Assembly (NCBI GenBank): GCA_944472155.2
Contig: OX235279.1
Coordinates: 142,944,920 to 143,008,919, forward strand
DNA: 64,000 bases
Source of the DNA: Trichobilharzia szidati
Taxonomy: Eukaryota > Platyhelminthes > Trematoda > Strigeidida > Schistosomatidae
Direction: 5' to 3'
Part shown: positions 1 to 13,297 of the stretch, one piece after another
Numbering within the stretch: the stretch's first letter is position 1
Layout: the number at the start of each line of letters is the position of its first letter
Program-made: the position numbers and the translations under genes
Notes under the pieces: model-generated
Databases searched by the model: none
Told to the model about the DNA's origin: nothing
Seen by the model: the letters and a program-made list of their open reading frames with translations, nothing else

Positions 1-440
1 TTTGATTCTTAAAATAATGGTAATGATAATAGTAATTGAGATAAAAATTTGTGATCACAACCATAGTAAAATACTGAGCGATAATACAGGTTATGTAACA
101 TACAAAAAAATCTAAGAAAAAAGTGATTTTATTTGATAAACAAAACACATCGATTCAATATTATTTACTGATACCGTTTCAAACAAAATTTACCGAGCGT
201 AAACACATCAAGACACTCACAAACTTTGTTTATATGATTTCATGATTTTATTGGTAGTAATATTTTTTATACCTTTACTCTTACCGTTGTGTCGTTTGCA
301 TTGCCTATTTTAGGTGTGAATTCAATGAAGATAGGTTCAGTGATCAAACTCTGCTTTCGACTGCCTACACTTCTTTCAAGAATTGTAGTTCTGTCACACT
401 ATATTGTGTGAATTGGTGTTAGTGTAAAAAATCTTCATTT
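1..440 (-). mobile_element. Decayed 3' terminal region of a family A Penelope-like element
   Basis: Read on the minus strand, about 160-420 resembles the terminal repeat that follows the better-preserved PLE at 24000-25240. Both have a GAAA-type word followed by CAGTAAATA, then a similar AT-rich stretch. No coding part survives. Only relatedness to the other copies supports the call. Confidence 0.45.
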
Positions 441-1185
441 CTCAAAGCTGTTCATCTTCCTGTATAAGTCTTAGAAAGGAGTATAAAATTAATAATATTA
501 GTTGGCAGATATAACAACACATAACAAGGCAAGAGGTTTAACAAGTTTCAATTTAACACTCTAGTAATAAACTCCTTGAAAATAGACTCTTCGCTGAATA
601 ACGTTTTCTTCAACCGAAATGTAATAATGACAAAATATAAAAACATTAATTTGCAATTTCGATCTGAAGAAAGGGTTCAAAACGTAGTTCCTTTGTCTGT
701 ACTGTTTCTCAGTAATCTTCATTCTTCTTCTTTGTGATATGATCCGTTGCCTTCCTATCAAAAATTCTTGCAGAAGGTAGCATTGACATACTACTTGGAA
801 ATTCCTGTCAGCAGCATACTCCACGAGATCACTTCTTTCGTTCTTTTTCAGACAAAAAGAGGTCATTCATTTTGTTTTATGATATATTAGTATATATGAT
901 ATGACTGAATAAGTGAAAAGATTTCTACAACCTGGAAAAATTGATTTGATCGAGTGAACTAAGGCAGTATGTACAAAGATACTGAACGCAACACGACACC
1001 TCAGCTGAATATCGAATACAACTGCTTTCCCCCGGGTAATCTCTATTTCGTTTAGCCACAAAAATATCAGGAGTTAGAGACTGATCTGTGACGATATTTT
1101 CAGGCGAAAATACATCATATATATGTATATATACTTTTCCATACACGTAAAATCAACCTAGATGAGTTATGAAACAACCTATTCG
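441..1185. other. AT-rich DNA with no recognised feature
   Basis: Short open frames occur on the minus strand but show no domain or family resemblance. A short TA-rich run lies near 1115-1135. I see no gene here. Confidence 0.4.
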
Positions 1186-1189
1186 GACT

Positions 1190-2015
1190 GGCTGTGTATC
1201 TTCGAAAATGTTTGAGTGTTAGGTAGCCGGAATATGAGTGAAACTGGACCTGATCAAAAATTTACTACAGTTAGAGAATCACTAAGTACTAGAGCGTCCT
1301 GGACAGCTGTCTCACATCCTAGGTGACTCACTACAAACTGCAGACTTTCATCAGCCTACACTAGAAGATGAGATGGCTGACGGTAATGCATGAGGAAACA
1401 AGAAGGGACTCTAGATGGCAGTGAACTAGCCAACAAGCCGCTACCGAAAACATATGCTAAACGGGACGTGGATGGATTGAAAATATGCAGAGGGGATCGT
1501 TGAGTGACATGAGATATCATGCCCTCTATTGGGACTGTCATATTGGAGTGTTACTATGAGTGTGGAGTCGTCTAACTTGACGAGAATTCATCTCAAGATA
1601 TGACAACATAATTAACTGATCGCCTGAAAATATCCCCCACACTGAAATAGACATAAAAGTCGGATTTAACTGTGACAGCAGTAACAAAGTTCTATTATTC
1701 AAAATATATGGTATATATAGTTAACAGAAAGTCAGGAATTCAAGTGATAAACAAATAGAAAAGTCTGGTTAGTTCCATAACATCGCAGATACTCAGAAAT
1801 TCAAGCCAAAAACAAACCACTAAAAAACTGTCCAATCAGTGAATGCATAAGTCATAACCTCAAGCCTAAAAACGATAGGTTGTCCGTCCAAACGAAAGAC
1901 CCAACTGAAAAGCTGCGAGTTGGGTGCCAGAGTACGAAATAGAAGGAAAACTGTTGGCAGTCGTGGAGACGGTTAAAAAGGTGGCAAAGTACAGGATGAA
2001 GCCCTATGTTTTAGT
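1190..2015 (+). pseudogene. Decayed RTE-type LINE 3' fragments
   Basis: About 1325-1530 matches, with many gaps, the C-terminal tail region of the RTE copies at 31000-31680 and 47775-49060: the finger-like stretch, the region equivalent to 'WRWIGHTLR', and the tail. About 1890-2010 resembles the extreme 3' end (the 'gaagccctatgtt' word). Reading frames are destroyed. Family RTE/SR2 is inferred from the better copies in this window. Confidence 0.5.
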
Positions 2016-2134
2016 CTCAAAGACTGCTAACAATAACACAAGATGGAGTTCCTAGTATCTTAGCAAGAAGTCGCAATCAGTAGAGTCCTGGTGACATTGT
2101 AAGGCAGTGAATATATATATATATATTATGAATT

Positions 2135-2300
2135 CGCAGAAGTCGGGACCCATAGGCTACTGAGCCCTATCCTAGTGTCTTAGTGGTCACCACGATAGCT
2201 TTGTTAATTGAAGGTTACGGTTTCAAGATCCTTAGGGATCGCAGGTGAGTACTACTGAAGGGTTGTCAGCCAGAAAAGAAAAACTGCCTAGTACTGACTG
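2135..2300 (+). repeat. tRNA-like SINE fragment
   Basis: A tRNA-like layout is visible: an A-box-like word around 2178-2195 (CTTAGTGGTCACCACGA) and a B-box-like word GGTTTCAAGATCC about 40 bases later. The body resembles the element at 57195-57420 on the other strand. It is too decayed to be a tRNA gene. Confidence 0.4.
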
Positions 2301-2389
2301 GTCCTGCGAATTTGTATAGTTTCTCTCCAGCCAGCTACAAAGAGAATATCGTTCTAACGCACCGAAAATGTTTGTTCGTAATAGAGACT

Positions 2390-3010
2390 TAATAATGAAC
2401 TGGCTATTACTGAAAATTATTTAAGGAAAAATGGATATCCTCAAAATATTTTTATAAACACATGAGAACGCCAAATATTGCAGCAAATTTAGATACAGCC
2501 GAAACAAAACATCATTCTTCCGAAAGCTTAGATTCAAAGGTGACGAAGTACATGGAAGAATTAGATATAGGATAAATACCGCTTTCAAACAAACTCGTCC
2601 AGCTGCCATGTTAGTTGCATTTTACTGAATAAATGGCTAAACAATCTAAGGTCAACAAGTCCCCTTTTCATATTACTTTGAACTTCCTGCATCAGTTCAT
2701 ATGCACGTGCCAAAAAACGTACATAAGATAAACAAAAAGAAGGATTTGTGTGTGCATATCTGAGTGCATTTCTAGAAAGTTGTCACTGAAAGGTGCGAAA
2801 GTCTACAGCACTGCACAACTTGGCGTATGATGATCATAAAATCGATGTTTTGAGATCATTTAAGATAATTATAGTCCAAGTTGGTTACAGATTAATACGT
2901 ATGACTCTGGCAGTGACCATTAAACGGTTAAAACTGAACTTGTGGATTCAGAAAGAAACTGTTGTCAATCTCATTCGACCACGGCAAATATACTTTACGT
3001 TTTTTTCTAA
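2390..3010 (+). pseudogene. Family B Penelope-like element, decayed 3' coding end
   Basis: Broken frames give pieces in the right order of a PLE C-terminus: 'RKNGYPQN' (about 2430), 'RFKGDEVHGRIRYR' (about 2530), a cysteine-bearing GIY-YIG start 'FICTC..TYI' (about 2690), then 'HKIDVLRSFKII' and 'TIKRLKLNLWIQK' (2840-2960). These match the intact frames at 38339-38905 and 43507-44265. Stops and frameshifts make it non-functional. Confidence 0.7.
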
Positions 3011-3325
3011 GTTTTTTTTTACTTCCTGTTACTTCAGTAATATTTTGTTGCAACAATGTTACGTCATACCCTTAATTTTACCTTTATCTATACGCTCGGC
3101 GTGATTATTTTTTTGACATTTGTTGAACTAAATCATTTAATCCTTAATTAAATGTGTTGTCGACTATACACCCATATTCACTTTGCAACATTCATTCCTA
3201 ATTCTAGAACCTTCTTGTAATTATTTCTACATACGTTAACGAGCTTAACAGCAACGTTTATTCCTTTTCATTATGCTATGTAATCGCGTGATATTAATGG
3301 CCTTCACCTACAAAACTAGTGATTA
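3011..3325. other. AT-rich spacer, probably PLE 3' flank
   Basis: T-rich sequence directly after the PLE coding relic. It resembles in composition the flank after 38790. No ribozyme core or gene was seen. Confidence 0.3.
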
Positions 3326-3329
3326 CAGT

Positions 3330-3495
3330 TACAAGTTGGAGAACCACTGGAAAACCTGGGAGTACTGGGCAGCCGTTTCGTCCTAGTTTGGGACTCATCA
3401 GTGGCCCGCATCCCCTGTGGTTCAAACCCAACACCTTCCCGTTACAAGGCAAGCTCGCAGACAATTATTCTACTAGGACCCGATCCATGAATTCC
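3330..3495 (-). repeat. Sm-alpha-like SINE, older single copy
   Basis: Minus-strand copy of the same SINE that forms the array 220 bp downstream, clearly diverged. The hammerhead lies at 3362-3405. Its CUGAUGA and GAAA boxes are intact, but the base before the cleavage position is C instead of U (GCC for GUC) and stem I has mismatches, so it is probably inactive. The A box is decayed and the B box is altered. Confidence 0.75.
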
Positions 3496-3559
3496 AAATT
3501 ATTAACTAAAGTATTTGAATATTCTAGGTATTGATAGTAAACTTCATACAAAAACCCAT

Positions 3560-3705
3560 AATCTAAATAATATCAGTCTCCAGCTGATTGGTGTCTACTG
3601 AATGAATGTCCTGAAGCTGTACTGAGATCCCGTGACCACAAGTAGTCCACCATGTCAGACTGAAGTGGATGCTAATGTTTGAGGATGACAATATATTACG
3701 AGTAA
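3560..3705. repeat. Dispersed repeat fragment
   Basis: The words around 3590-3650 (ACTGAATGAATG, then GTGACCACAAG) recur loosely at 16995-17060 and 33420-33500. This suggests a dispersed repeat family. Boundaries and strand are uncertain. Confidence 0.3.
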
Positions 3706-3710
3706 ACAAA

Positions 3711-3719
3711 GTTAGATTT
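3711..3719 (+). repeat. 9-bp direct repeat at left edge of array
   Basis: GTTAGATTT lies at the left boundary of the tandem array and again at 13781-13789, exactly at the right boundary. Its last three bases also fit the array unit, so the exact junction is ambiguous by three bases. It looks like a target-site duplication around the whole array. Confidence 0.6.
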
Positions 3720-3770
3720 AATTGTATGGAGGATTTCATCATGAGCTGACATCAGTTAGAGAACCACTGG

Positions 3771-3774
3771 AAAA
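3771..3774 (-). terminator. Candidate Pol III terminator (TTTT) in each array unit
   Basis: On the minus strand TTTT follows the last base of the hammerhead by seven bases. It is the first TTTT after the tRNA-like promoter, so a Pol III transcript starting near 3901 would be about 130 nt and would include the ribozyme. The same site recurs every 399 bp. Confidence 0.5.
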
Positions 3775-3781
3775 CCTGGGA

Positions 3782-3827
3782 GTACTGGACAGCTGTTTCG
3801 TCCTAGTTTGGGACTCTTCAGCAGTAC
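3782..3827 (-). ncRNA. Hammerhead ribozyme, representative of 25 (repeats every 399 bp up to 13358-13403)
   Basis: All parts of a type I hammerhead are readable on the minus strand. Stem I is GUACUG paired with CAGUAC (6 bp). The core is CUGAAGA, with only the variable position 7 differing from CUGAUGA. Stem II is GUCC/GGAC with a 7-nt loop, followed by GAAA. Helix III is the palindrome ACAGCUGU with no loop. The cleavage triplet is GUC. Schistosome Sm-alpha-type repeats are known to carry such ribozymes. Because helix III has no loop, a single RNA would form it poorly, and two head-to-tail or separate copies would pair better. Cleavage would fall between 3789 and 3788. Confidence 0.9.
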
Positions 3828-3834
3828 GCACCCA

Positions 3835-3904
3835 CCGGGATTCGAATCCAGGACCTTCTGGTTACAAGGCGAGCTCGTAGACCATTGAGCCACTGGGACC
3901 CGAT
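3835..3904 (-). promoter_or_regulatory. tRNA-like internal Pol III promoter (A and B boxes), one per array unit
   Basis: Minus strand: A box TGGCTCAATGGTCTACGAGC (3873-3892) and B box GATTCGAATCC (3838-3848), at tRNA-like spacing. In most units the B box has A in place of the second G of GGTTCGANNCC, which breaks a T-stem pair. It is not a functional tRNA gene. It is the promoter head of the SINE and lies directly 5' of the hammerhead. Confidence 0.8.
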
Positions 3905-6900
3905 CCAATGGTCCTTGAATTCTAACTTCTGCCAATTCACGACATAGCGCGACCATTTCGCAATGTCTTCTTAGATGAGTTACTGTCACATCTTCAACCT
4001 GCTGTACCCTACTGGTCACGGCTTCCCACTAGAACCCCAGGTTAACTGCCTGAATAGGGCCAGTCACTAGTGAGCATCAGATTAATTTTCAAGTATTGGT
4101 TTGGTAGGGATTTTGTTTAATTGTATGGAGGATTTCATCATGAGCTGACATCAGTTAGAGAACCACTGGAAAACCTGGGAGTACTGGACAGCTGTTTCGT
4201 CCTAGTTTGGGACTCTTCAGCAGTACGCACCCACCGGGATTCGAATCCAGGACCTTCTGGTTACAAGGCGAGCTCGTAGACCATTGAGCCACTGGGACCC
4301 GATCCAATGGTCCTTGAATTCTAACTTCTGCCAATTCACGACATAGCGCGACCATTTCGCAATGTCTTCTTAGATGAGTTACTGTCACATCTTCAACCTG
4401 CTGTACCCTACTGGTCACGGCTTCCCACTAGAACCCCAGGTTAACTGCCTGAATAGGGCCAGTCACTAGTGAGCATCAGATTAATTTTCAAGTATTGGTT
4501 TGGTAGGGATTTTGTTTAATTGTATGGAGGATTTCATCATGAGCTGACATCAGTTAGAGAACCACTGGAAAACCTGGGAGTACTGGACAGCTGTTTCGTC
4601 CTAGTTTGGGACTCTTCAGCAGTACGCACCCACCGGGATTCGAATCCAGGACCTTCTGGTTACAAGGCGAGCTCGTAGACCATTGAGCCACTGGGACCCG
4701 ATCCAATGGTCCTTGAATTCTAACTTCTGCCAATTCACGACATAGCGCGACCATTTCGCAATGTCTTCTTAGATGAGTTACTGTCACATCTTCAACCTGC
4801 TGTACCCTACTGGTCACGGCTTCCCACTAGAACCCCAGGTTAACTGCCTGAATAGGGCCAGTCACTAGTGAGCATCAGATTAATTTTCAAGTATTGGTTT
4901 GGTAGGGATTTTGTTTAATTGTATGGAGGATTTCATCATGAGCTGACATCAGTTAGAGAACCACTGGAAAACCTGGGAGTACTGGACAGCTGTTTCGTCC
5001 TAGTTTGGGACTCTTCAGCAGTACGCACCCACCGGGATTCGAATCCAGGACCTTCTGGTTACAAGGCGAGCTCGTAGACCATTGAGCCACTGGGACCCGA
5101 TCCAATGGTCCTTGAATTCTAACTTCTGCCAATTCACGACATAGCGCGACCATTTCGCAATGTCTTCTTAGATGAGTTACTGTCACATCTTCAACCTGCT
5201 GTACCCTACTGGTCACGGCTTCCCACTAGAACCCCAGGTTAACTGCCTGAATAGGGCCAGTCACTAGTGAGCATCAGATTAATTTTCAAGTATTGGTTTG
5301 GTAGGGATTTTGTTTAATTGTATGGAGGATTTCATCATGAGCTGACATCAGTTAGAGAACCACTGGAAAACCTGGGAGTACTGGACAGCTGTTTCGTCCT
5401 AGTTTGGGACTCTTCAGCAGTACGCACCCACCGGGATTCGAATCCAGGACCTTCTGGTTACAAGGCGAGCTCGTAGACCATTGAGCCACTGGGACCCGAT
5501 CCAATGGTCCTTGAATTCTAACTTCTGCCAATTCACGACATAGCGCGACCATTTCGCAATGTCTTCTTAGATGAGTTACTGTCACATCTTCAACCTGCTG
5601 TACCCTACTGGTCACGGCTTCCCACTAGAACCCCAGGTTAACTGCCTGAATAGGGCCAGTCACTAGTGAGCATCAGATTAATTTTCAAGTATTGGTTTGG
5701 TAGGGATTTTGTTTAATTGTATGGAGGATTTCATCATGAGCTGACATCAGTTAGAGAACCACTGGAAAACCTGGGAGTACTGGACAGCTGTTTCGTCCTA
5801 GTTTGGGACTCTTCAGCAGTACGCACCCACCGGGATTCGAATCCAGGACCTTCTGGTTACAAGGCGAGCTCGTAGACCATTGAGCCACTGGGACCCGATC
5901 CAATGGTCCTTGAATTCTAACTTCTGCCAATTCACGACATAGCGCGACCATTTCGCAATGTCTTCTTAGATGAGTTACTGTCACATCTTCAACCTGCTGT
6001 ACCCTACTGGTCACGGCTTCCCACTAGAACCCCAGGTTAACTGCCTGAATAGGGCCAGTCACTAGTGAGCATCAGATTAATTTTCAAGTATTGGTTTGGT
6101 AGGGATTTTGTTTAATTGTATGGAGGATTTCATCATGAGCTGACATCAGTTAGAGAACCACTGGAAAACCTGGGAGTACTGGACAGCTGTTTCGTCCTAG
6201 TTTGGGACTCTTCAGCAGTACGCACCCACCGGGATTCGAATCCAGGACCTTCTGGTTACAAGGCGAGCTCGTAGACCATTGAGCCACTGGGACCCGATCC
6301 AATGGTCCTTGAATTCTAACTTCTGCCAATTCACGACATAGCGCGACCATTTCGCAATGTCTTCTTAGATGAGTTACTGTCACATCTTCAACCTGCTGTA
6401 CCCTACTGGTCACGGCTTCCCACTAGAACCCCAGGTTAACTGCCTGAATAGGGCCAGTCACTAGTGAGCATCAGATTAATTTTCAAGTATTGGTTTGGTA
6501 GGGATTTTGTTTAATTGTATGGAGGATTTCATCATGAGCTGACATCAGTTAGAGAACCACTGGAAAACCTGGGAGTACTGGACAGCTGTTTCGTCCTAGT
6601 TTGGGACTCTTCAGCAGTACGCACCCACCGGGATTCGAATCCAGGACCTTCTGGTTACAAGGCGAGCTCGTAGACCATTGAGCCACTGGGACCCGATCCA
6701 ATGGTCCTTGAATTCTAACTTCTGCCAATTCACGACATAGCGCGACCATTTCGCAATGTCTTCTTAGATGAGTTACTGTCACATCTTCAACCTGCTGTAC
6801 CCTACTGGTCACGGCTTCCCACTAGAACCCCAGGTTAACTGCCTGAATAGGGCCAGTCACTAGTGAGCATCAGATTAATTTTCAAGTATTGGTTTGGTAG

Positions 6901-9900
6901 GGATTTTGTTTAATTGTATGGAGGATTTCATCATGAGCTGACATCAGTTAGAGAACCACTGGAAAACCTGGGAGTACTGGACAGCTGTTTCGTCCTAGTT
7001 TGGGACTCTTCAGCAGTACGCACCCACCGGGATTCGAATCCAGGACCTTCTGGTTACAAGGCGAGCTCGTAGACCATTGAGCCACTGGGACCCGATCCAA
7101 TGGTCCTTGAATTCTAACTTCTGCCAATTCACGACATAGCGCGACCATTTCGCAATGTCTTCTTAGATGAGTTACTGTCACATCTTCAACCTGCTGTACC
7201 CTACTGGTCACGGCTTCCCACTAGAACCCCAGGTTAACTGCCTGAATAGGGCCAGTCACTAGTGAGCATCAGATTAATTTTCAAGTATTGGTTTGGTAGG
7301 GATTTTGTTTAATTGTATGGAGGATTTCATCATGAGCTGACATCAGTTAGAGAACCACTGGAAAACCTGGGAGTACTGGACAGCTGTTTCGTCCTAGTTT
7401 GGGACTCTTCAGCAGTACGCACCCACCGGGATTCGAATCCAGGACCTTCTGGTTACAAGGCGAGCTCGTAGACCATTGAGCCACTGGGACCCGATCCAAT
7501 GGTCCTTGAATTCTAACTTCTGCCAATTCACGACATAGCGCGACCATTTCGCAATGTCTTCTTAGATGAGTTACTGTCACATCTTCAACCTGCTGTACCC
7601 TACTGGTCACGGCTTCCCACTAGAACCCCAGGTTAACTGCCTGAATAGGGCCAGTCACTAGTGAGCATCAGATTAATTTTCAAGTATTGGTTTGGTAGGG
7701 ATTTTGTTTAATTGTATGGAGGATTTCATCATGAGCTGACATCAGTTAGAGAACCACTGGAAAACCTGGGAGTACTGGACAGCTGTTTCGTCCTAGTTTG
7801 GGACTCTTCAGCAGTACGCACCCACCGGGATTCGAATCCAGGACCTTCTGGTTACAAGGCGAGCTCGTAGACCATTGAGCCACTGGGACCCGATCCAATG
7901 GTCCTTGAATTCTAACTTCTGCCAATTCACGACATAGCGCGACCATTTCGCAATGTCTTCTTAGATGAGTTACTGTCACATCTTCAACCTGCTGTACCCT
8001 ACTGGTCACGGCTTCCCACTAGAACCCCAGGTTAACTGCCTGAATAGGGCCAGTCACTAGTGAGCATCAGATTAATTTTCAAGTATTGGTTTGGTAGGGA
8101 TTTTGTTTAATTGTATGGAGGATTTCATCATGAGCTGACATCAGTTAGAGAACCACTGGAAAACCTGGGAGTACTGGACAGCTGTTTCGTCCTAGTTTGG
8201 GACTCTTCAGCAGTACGCACCCACCGGGATTCGAATCCAGGACCTTCTGGTTACAAGGCGAGCTCGTAGACCATTGAGCCACTGGGACCCGATCCAATGG
8301 TCCTTGAATTCTAACTTCTGCCAATTCACGACATAGCGCGACCATTTCGCAATGTCTTCTTAGATGAGTTACTGTCACATCTTCAACCTGCTGTACCCTA
8401 CTGGTCACGGCTTCCCACTAGAACCCCAGGTTAACTGCCTGAATAGGGCCAGTCACTAGTGAGCATCAGATTAATTTTCAAGTATTGGTTTGGTAGGGAT
8501 TTTGTTTAATTGTATGGAGGATTTCATCATGAGCTGACATCAGTTAGAGAACCACTGGAAAACCTGGGAGTACTGGACAGCTGTTTCGTCCTAGTTTGGG
8601 ACTCTTCAGCAGTACGCACCCACCGGGATTCGAATCCAGGACCTTCTGGTTACAAGGCGAGCTCGTAGACCATTGAGCCACTGGGACCCGATCCAATGGT
8701 CCTTGAATTCTAACTTCTGCCAATTCACGACATAGCGCGACCATTTCGCAATGTCTTCTTAGATGAGTTACTGTCACATCTTCAACCTGCTGTACCCTAC
8801 TGGTCACGGCTTCCCACTAGAACCCCAGGTTAACTGCCTGAATAGGGCCAGTCACTAGTGAGCATCAGATTAATTTTCAAGTATTGGTTTGGTAGGGATT
8901 TTGTTTAATTGTATGGAGGATTTCATCATGAGCTGACATCAGTTAGAGAACCACTGGAAAACCTGGGAGTACTGGACAGCTGTTTCGTCCTAGTTTGGGA
9001 CTCTTCAGCAGTACGCACCCACCGGGATTCGAATCCAGGACCTTCTGGTTACAAGGCGAGCTCGTAGACCATTGAGCCACTGGGACCCGATCCAATGGTC
9101 CTTGAATTCTAACTTCTGCCAATTCACGACATAGCGCGACCATTTCGCAATGTCTTCTTAGATGAGTTACTGTCACATCTTCAACCTGCTGTACCCTACT
9201 GGTCACGGCTTCCCACTAGAACCCCAGGTTAACTGCCTGAATAGGGCCAGTCACTAGTGAGCATCAGATTAATTTTCAAGTATTGGTTTGGTAGGGATTT
9301 TGTTTAATTGTATGGAGGATTTCATCATGAGCTGACATCAGTTAGAGAACCACTGGAAAACCTGGGAGTACTGGACAGCTGTTTCGTCCTAGTTTGGGAC
9401 TCTTCAGCAGTACGCACCCACCGGGATTCGAATCCAGGACCTTCTGGTTACAAGGCGAGCTCGTAGACCATTGAGCCACTGGGACCCGATCCAATGGTCC
9501 TTGAATTCTAACTTCTGCCAATTCACGACATAGCGCGACCATTTCGCAATGTCTTCTTAGATGAGTTACTGTCACATCTTCAACCTGCTGTACCCTACTG
9601 GTCACGGCTTCCCACTAGAACCCCAGGTTAACTGCCTGAATAGGGCCAGTCACTAGTGAGCATCAGATTAATTTTCAAGTATTGGTTTGGTAGGGATTTT
9701 GTTTAATTGTATGGAGGATTTCATCATGAGCTGACATCAGTTAGAGAACCACTGGAAAACCTGGGAGTACTGGACAGCTGTTTCGTCCTAGTTTGGGACT
9801 CTTCAGCAGTACGCACCCACCGGGATTCGAATCCAGGACCTTCTGGTTACAAGGCGAGCTCGTAGACCATTGAGCCACTGGGACCCGATCCAATGGTCCT

Positions 9901-12898
9901 TGAATTCTAACTTCTGCCAATTCACGACATAGCGCGACCATTTCGCAATGTCTTCTTAGATGAGTTACTGTCACATCTTCAACCTGCTGTACCCTACTGG
10001 TCACGGCTTCCCACTAGAACCCCAGGTTAACTGCCTGAATAGGGCCAGTCACTAGTGAGCATCAGATTAATTTTCAAGTATTGGTTTGGTAGGGATTTTG
10101 TTTAATTGTATGGAGGATTTCATCATGAGCTGACATCAGTTAGAGAACCACTGGAAAACCTGGGAGTACTGGACAGCTGTTTCGTCCTAGTTTGGGACTC
10201 TTCAGCAGTACGCACCCACCGGGATTCGAATCCAGGACCTTCTGGTTACAAGGCGAGCTCGTAGACCATTGAGCCACTGGGACCCGATCCAATGGTCCTT
10301 GAATTCTAACTTCTGCCAATTCACGACATAGCGCGACCATTTCGCAATGTCTTCTTAGATGAGTTACTGTCACATCTTCAACCTGCTGTACCCTACTGGT
10401 CACGGCTTCCCACTAGAACCCCAGGTTAACTGCCTGAATAGGGCCAGTCACTAGTGAGCATCAGATTAATTTTCAAGTATTGGTTTGGTAGGGATTTTGT
10501 TTAATTGTATGGAGGATTTCATCATGAGCTGACATCAGTTAGAGAACCACTGGAAAACCTGGGAGTACTGGACAGCTGTTTCGTCCTAGTTTGGGACTCT
10601 TCAGCAGTACGCACCCACCGGGATTCGAATCCAGGACCTTCTGGTTACAAGGCGAGCTCGTAGACCATTGAGCCACTGGGACCCGATCCAATGGTCCTTG
10701 AATTCTAACTTCTGCCAATTCACGACATAGCGCGACCATTTCGCAATGTCTTCTTAGATGAGTTACTGTCACATCTTCAACCTGCTGTACCCTACTGGTC
10801 ACGGCTTCCCACTAGAACCCCAGGTTAACTGCCTGAATAGGGCCAGTCACTAGTGAGCATCAGATTAATTTTCAAGTATTGGTTTGGTAGGGATTTTGTT
10901 TAATTGTATGGAGGATTTCATCATGAGCTGACATCAGTTAGAGAACCACTGGAAAACCTGGGAGTACTGGACAGCTGTTTCGTCCTAGTTTGGGACTCTT
11001 CAGCAGTACGCACCCACCGGGATTCGAATCCAGGACCTTCTGGTTACAAGGCGAGCTCGTAGACCATTGAGCCACTGGGACCCGATCCAATGGTCCTTGA
11101 ATTCTAACTTCTGCCAATTCACGACATAGCGCGACCATTTCGCAATGTCTTCTTAGATGAGTTACTGTCACATCTTCAACCTGCTGTACCCTACTGGTCA
11201 CGGCTTCCCACTAGAACCCCAGGTTAACTGCCTGAATAGGGCCAGTCACTAGTGAGCATCAGATTAATTTTCAAGTATTGGTTTGGTAGGGATTTTGTTT
11301 AATTGTATGGAGGATTTCATCATGAGCTGACATCAGTTAGAGAACCACTGGAAAACCTGGGAGTACTGGACAGCTGTTTCGTCCTAGTTTGGGACTCTTC
11401 AGCAGTACGCACCCACCGGGATTCGAATCCAGGACCTTCTGGTTACAAGGCGAGCTCGTAGACCATTGAGCCACTGGGACCCGATCCAATGGTCCTTGAA
11501 TTCTAACTTCTGCCAATTCACGACATAGCGCGACCATTTCGCAATGTCTTCTTAGATGAGTTACTGTCACATCTTCAACCTGCTGTACCCTACTGGTCAC
11601 GGCTTCCCACTAGAACCCCAGGTTAACTGCCTGAATAGGGCCAGTCACTAGTGAGCATCAGATTAATTTTCAAGTATTGGTTTGGTAGGGATTTTGTTTA
11701 ATTGTATGGAGGATTTCATCATGAGCTGACATCAGTTAGAGAACCACTGGAAAACCTGGGAGTACTGGACAGCTGTTTCGTCCTAGTTTGGGACTCTTCA
11801 GCAGTACGCACCCACCGGGATTCGAATCCAGGACCTTCTGGTTACAAGGCGAGCTCGTAGACCATTGAGCCACTGGGACCCGATCCAATGGTCCTTGAAT
11901 TCTAACTTCTGCCAATTCACGACATAGCGCGACCATTTCGCAATGTCTTCTTAGATGAGTTACTGTCACATCTTCAACCTGCTGTACCCTACTGGTCACG
12001 GCTTCCCACTAGAACCCCAGGTTAACTGCCTGAATAGGGCCAGTCACTAGTGAGCATCAGATTAATTTTCAAGTATTGGTTTGGTAGGGATTTTGTTTAA
12101 TTGTATGGAGGATTTCATCATGAGCTGACATCAGTTAGAGAACCACTGGAAAACCTGGGAGTACTGGACAGCTGTTTCGTCCTAGTTTGGGACTCTTCAG
12201 CAGTACGCACCCACCGGGATTCGAATCCAGGACCTTCTGGTTACAAGGCGAGCTCGTAGACCATTGAGCCACTGGGACCCGATCCAATGGTCCTTGAATT
12301 CTAACTTCTGCCAATTCACGACATAGCGCGACCATTTCGCAATGTCTTCTTAGATGAGTTACTGTCACATCTTCAACCTGCTGTACCCTACTGGTCACGG
12401 CTTCCCACTAGAACCCCAGGTTAACTGCCTGAATAGGGCCAGTCACTAGTGAGCATCAGATTAATTTTCAAGTATTGGTTTGGTAGGGATTTTGTTTAAT
12501 TGTATGGAGGATTTCATCATGAGCTGACATCAGTTAGAGAACCACTGGAAAACCTGGGAGTACTGGACAGCTGTTTCGTCCTAGTTTGGGACTCTTCAGC
12601 AGTACGCACCCACCGGGATTCGAATCCAGGACCTTCTGGTTACAAGGCGAGCTCGTAGACCATTGAGCCACTGGGACCCGATCCAATGGTCCTTGAATTC
12701 TAACTTCTGCCAATTCACGACATAGCGCGACCATTTCGCAATGTCTTCTTAGATGAGTTACTGTCACATCTTCAACCTGCTGTACCCTACTGGTCACGGC
12801 TTCCCACTAGAACCCCAGGTTAACTGCCTGAATAGGGCCAGTCACTAGTGAGCATCAGATTAATTTTCAAGTATTGGTTTGGTAGGGATTTTGTTTAA

Positions 12899-13297
12899 TT
12901 GTATGGAGGATTTCATCATGAGCTGACATCAGTTAGAGAACCACTGGAAAACCTGGGAGTACTGGACAGCTGTTTCGTCCTAGTTTGGGACTCTTCAGCA
13001 GTACGCACCCACCGGGATTCGAACCCAGGACCTTCTGGTTACAAGGCGAGCTCGTAGACCATTGAGCCACTGGGACCCGATCCAATGGTCCTTGAATTCT
13101 AACTTCTGCCAACTCACGACATAGCGCGACCATTTCGCAATGTCTTCTTAGATGAGTTACTGTCACATCTTCAACCTGCTGTACCCTACTGGTCACGGCT
13201 TCCCACTAGAACCCCAGGTTAACTGCCTGAATAGGGCCAGTCACTAGTGAGCATCAGATTAATTTTCAAGTATTGGTTTGGTAGGGATTTTGTTTAA
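12899..13297 (-). repeat. Variant array unit with restored B box
   Basis: This is the only unit in which I see substitutions. At 13024 the minus-strand B box becomes GGTTCGAATCC, the consensus form, restoring a G-C pair in the tRNA-like T stem. A second change is T to C at 13113. The single dispersed copies also differ here, so this unit may keep an older state. Confidence 0.75.

Noticed and set aside
3835..3904. A true tRNA gene in each unit
   Set aside because: A and B boxes are present, but the acceptor stem does not pair and the T stem is broken in most units. A SINE promoter head explains it better.
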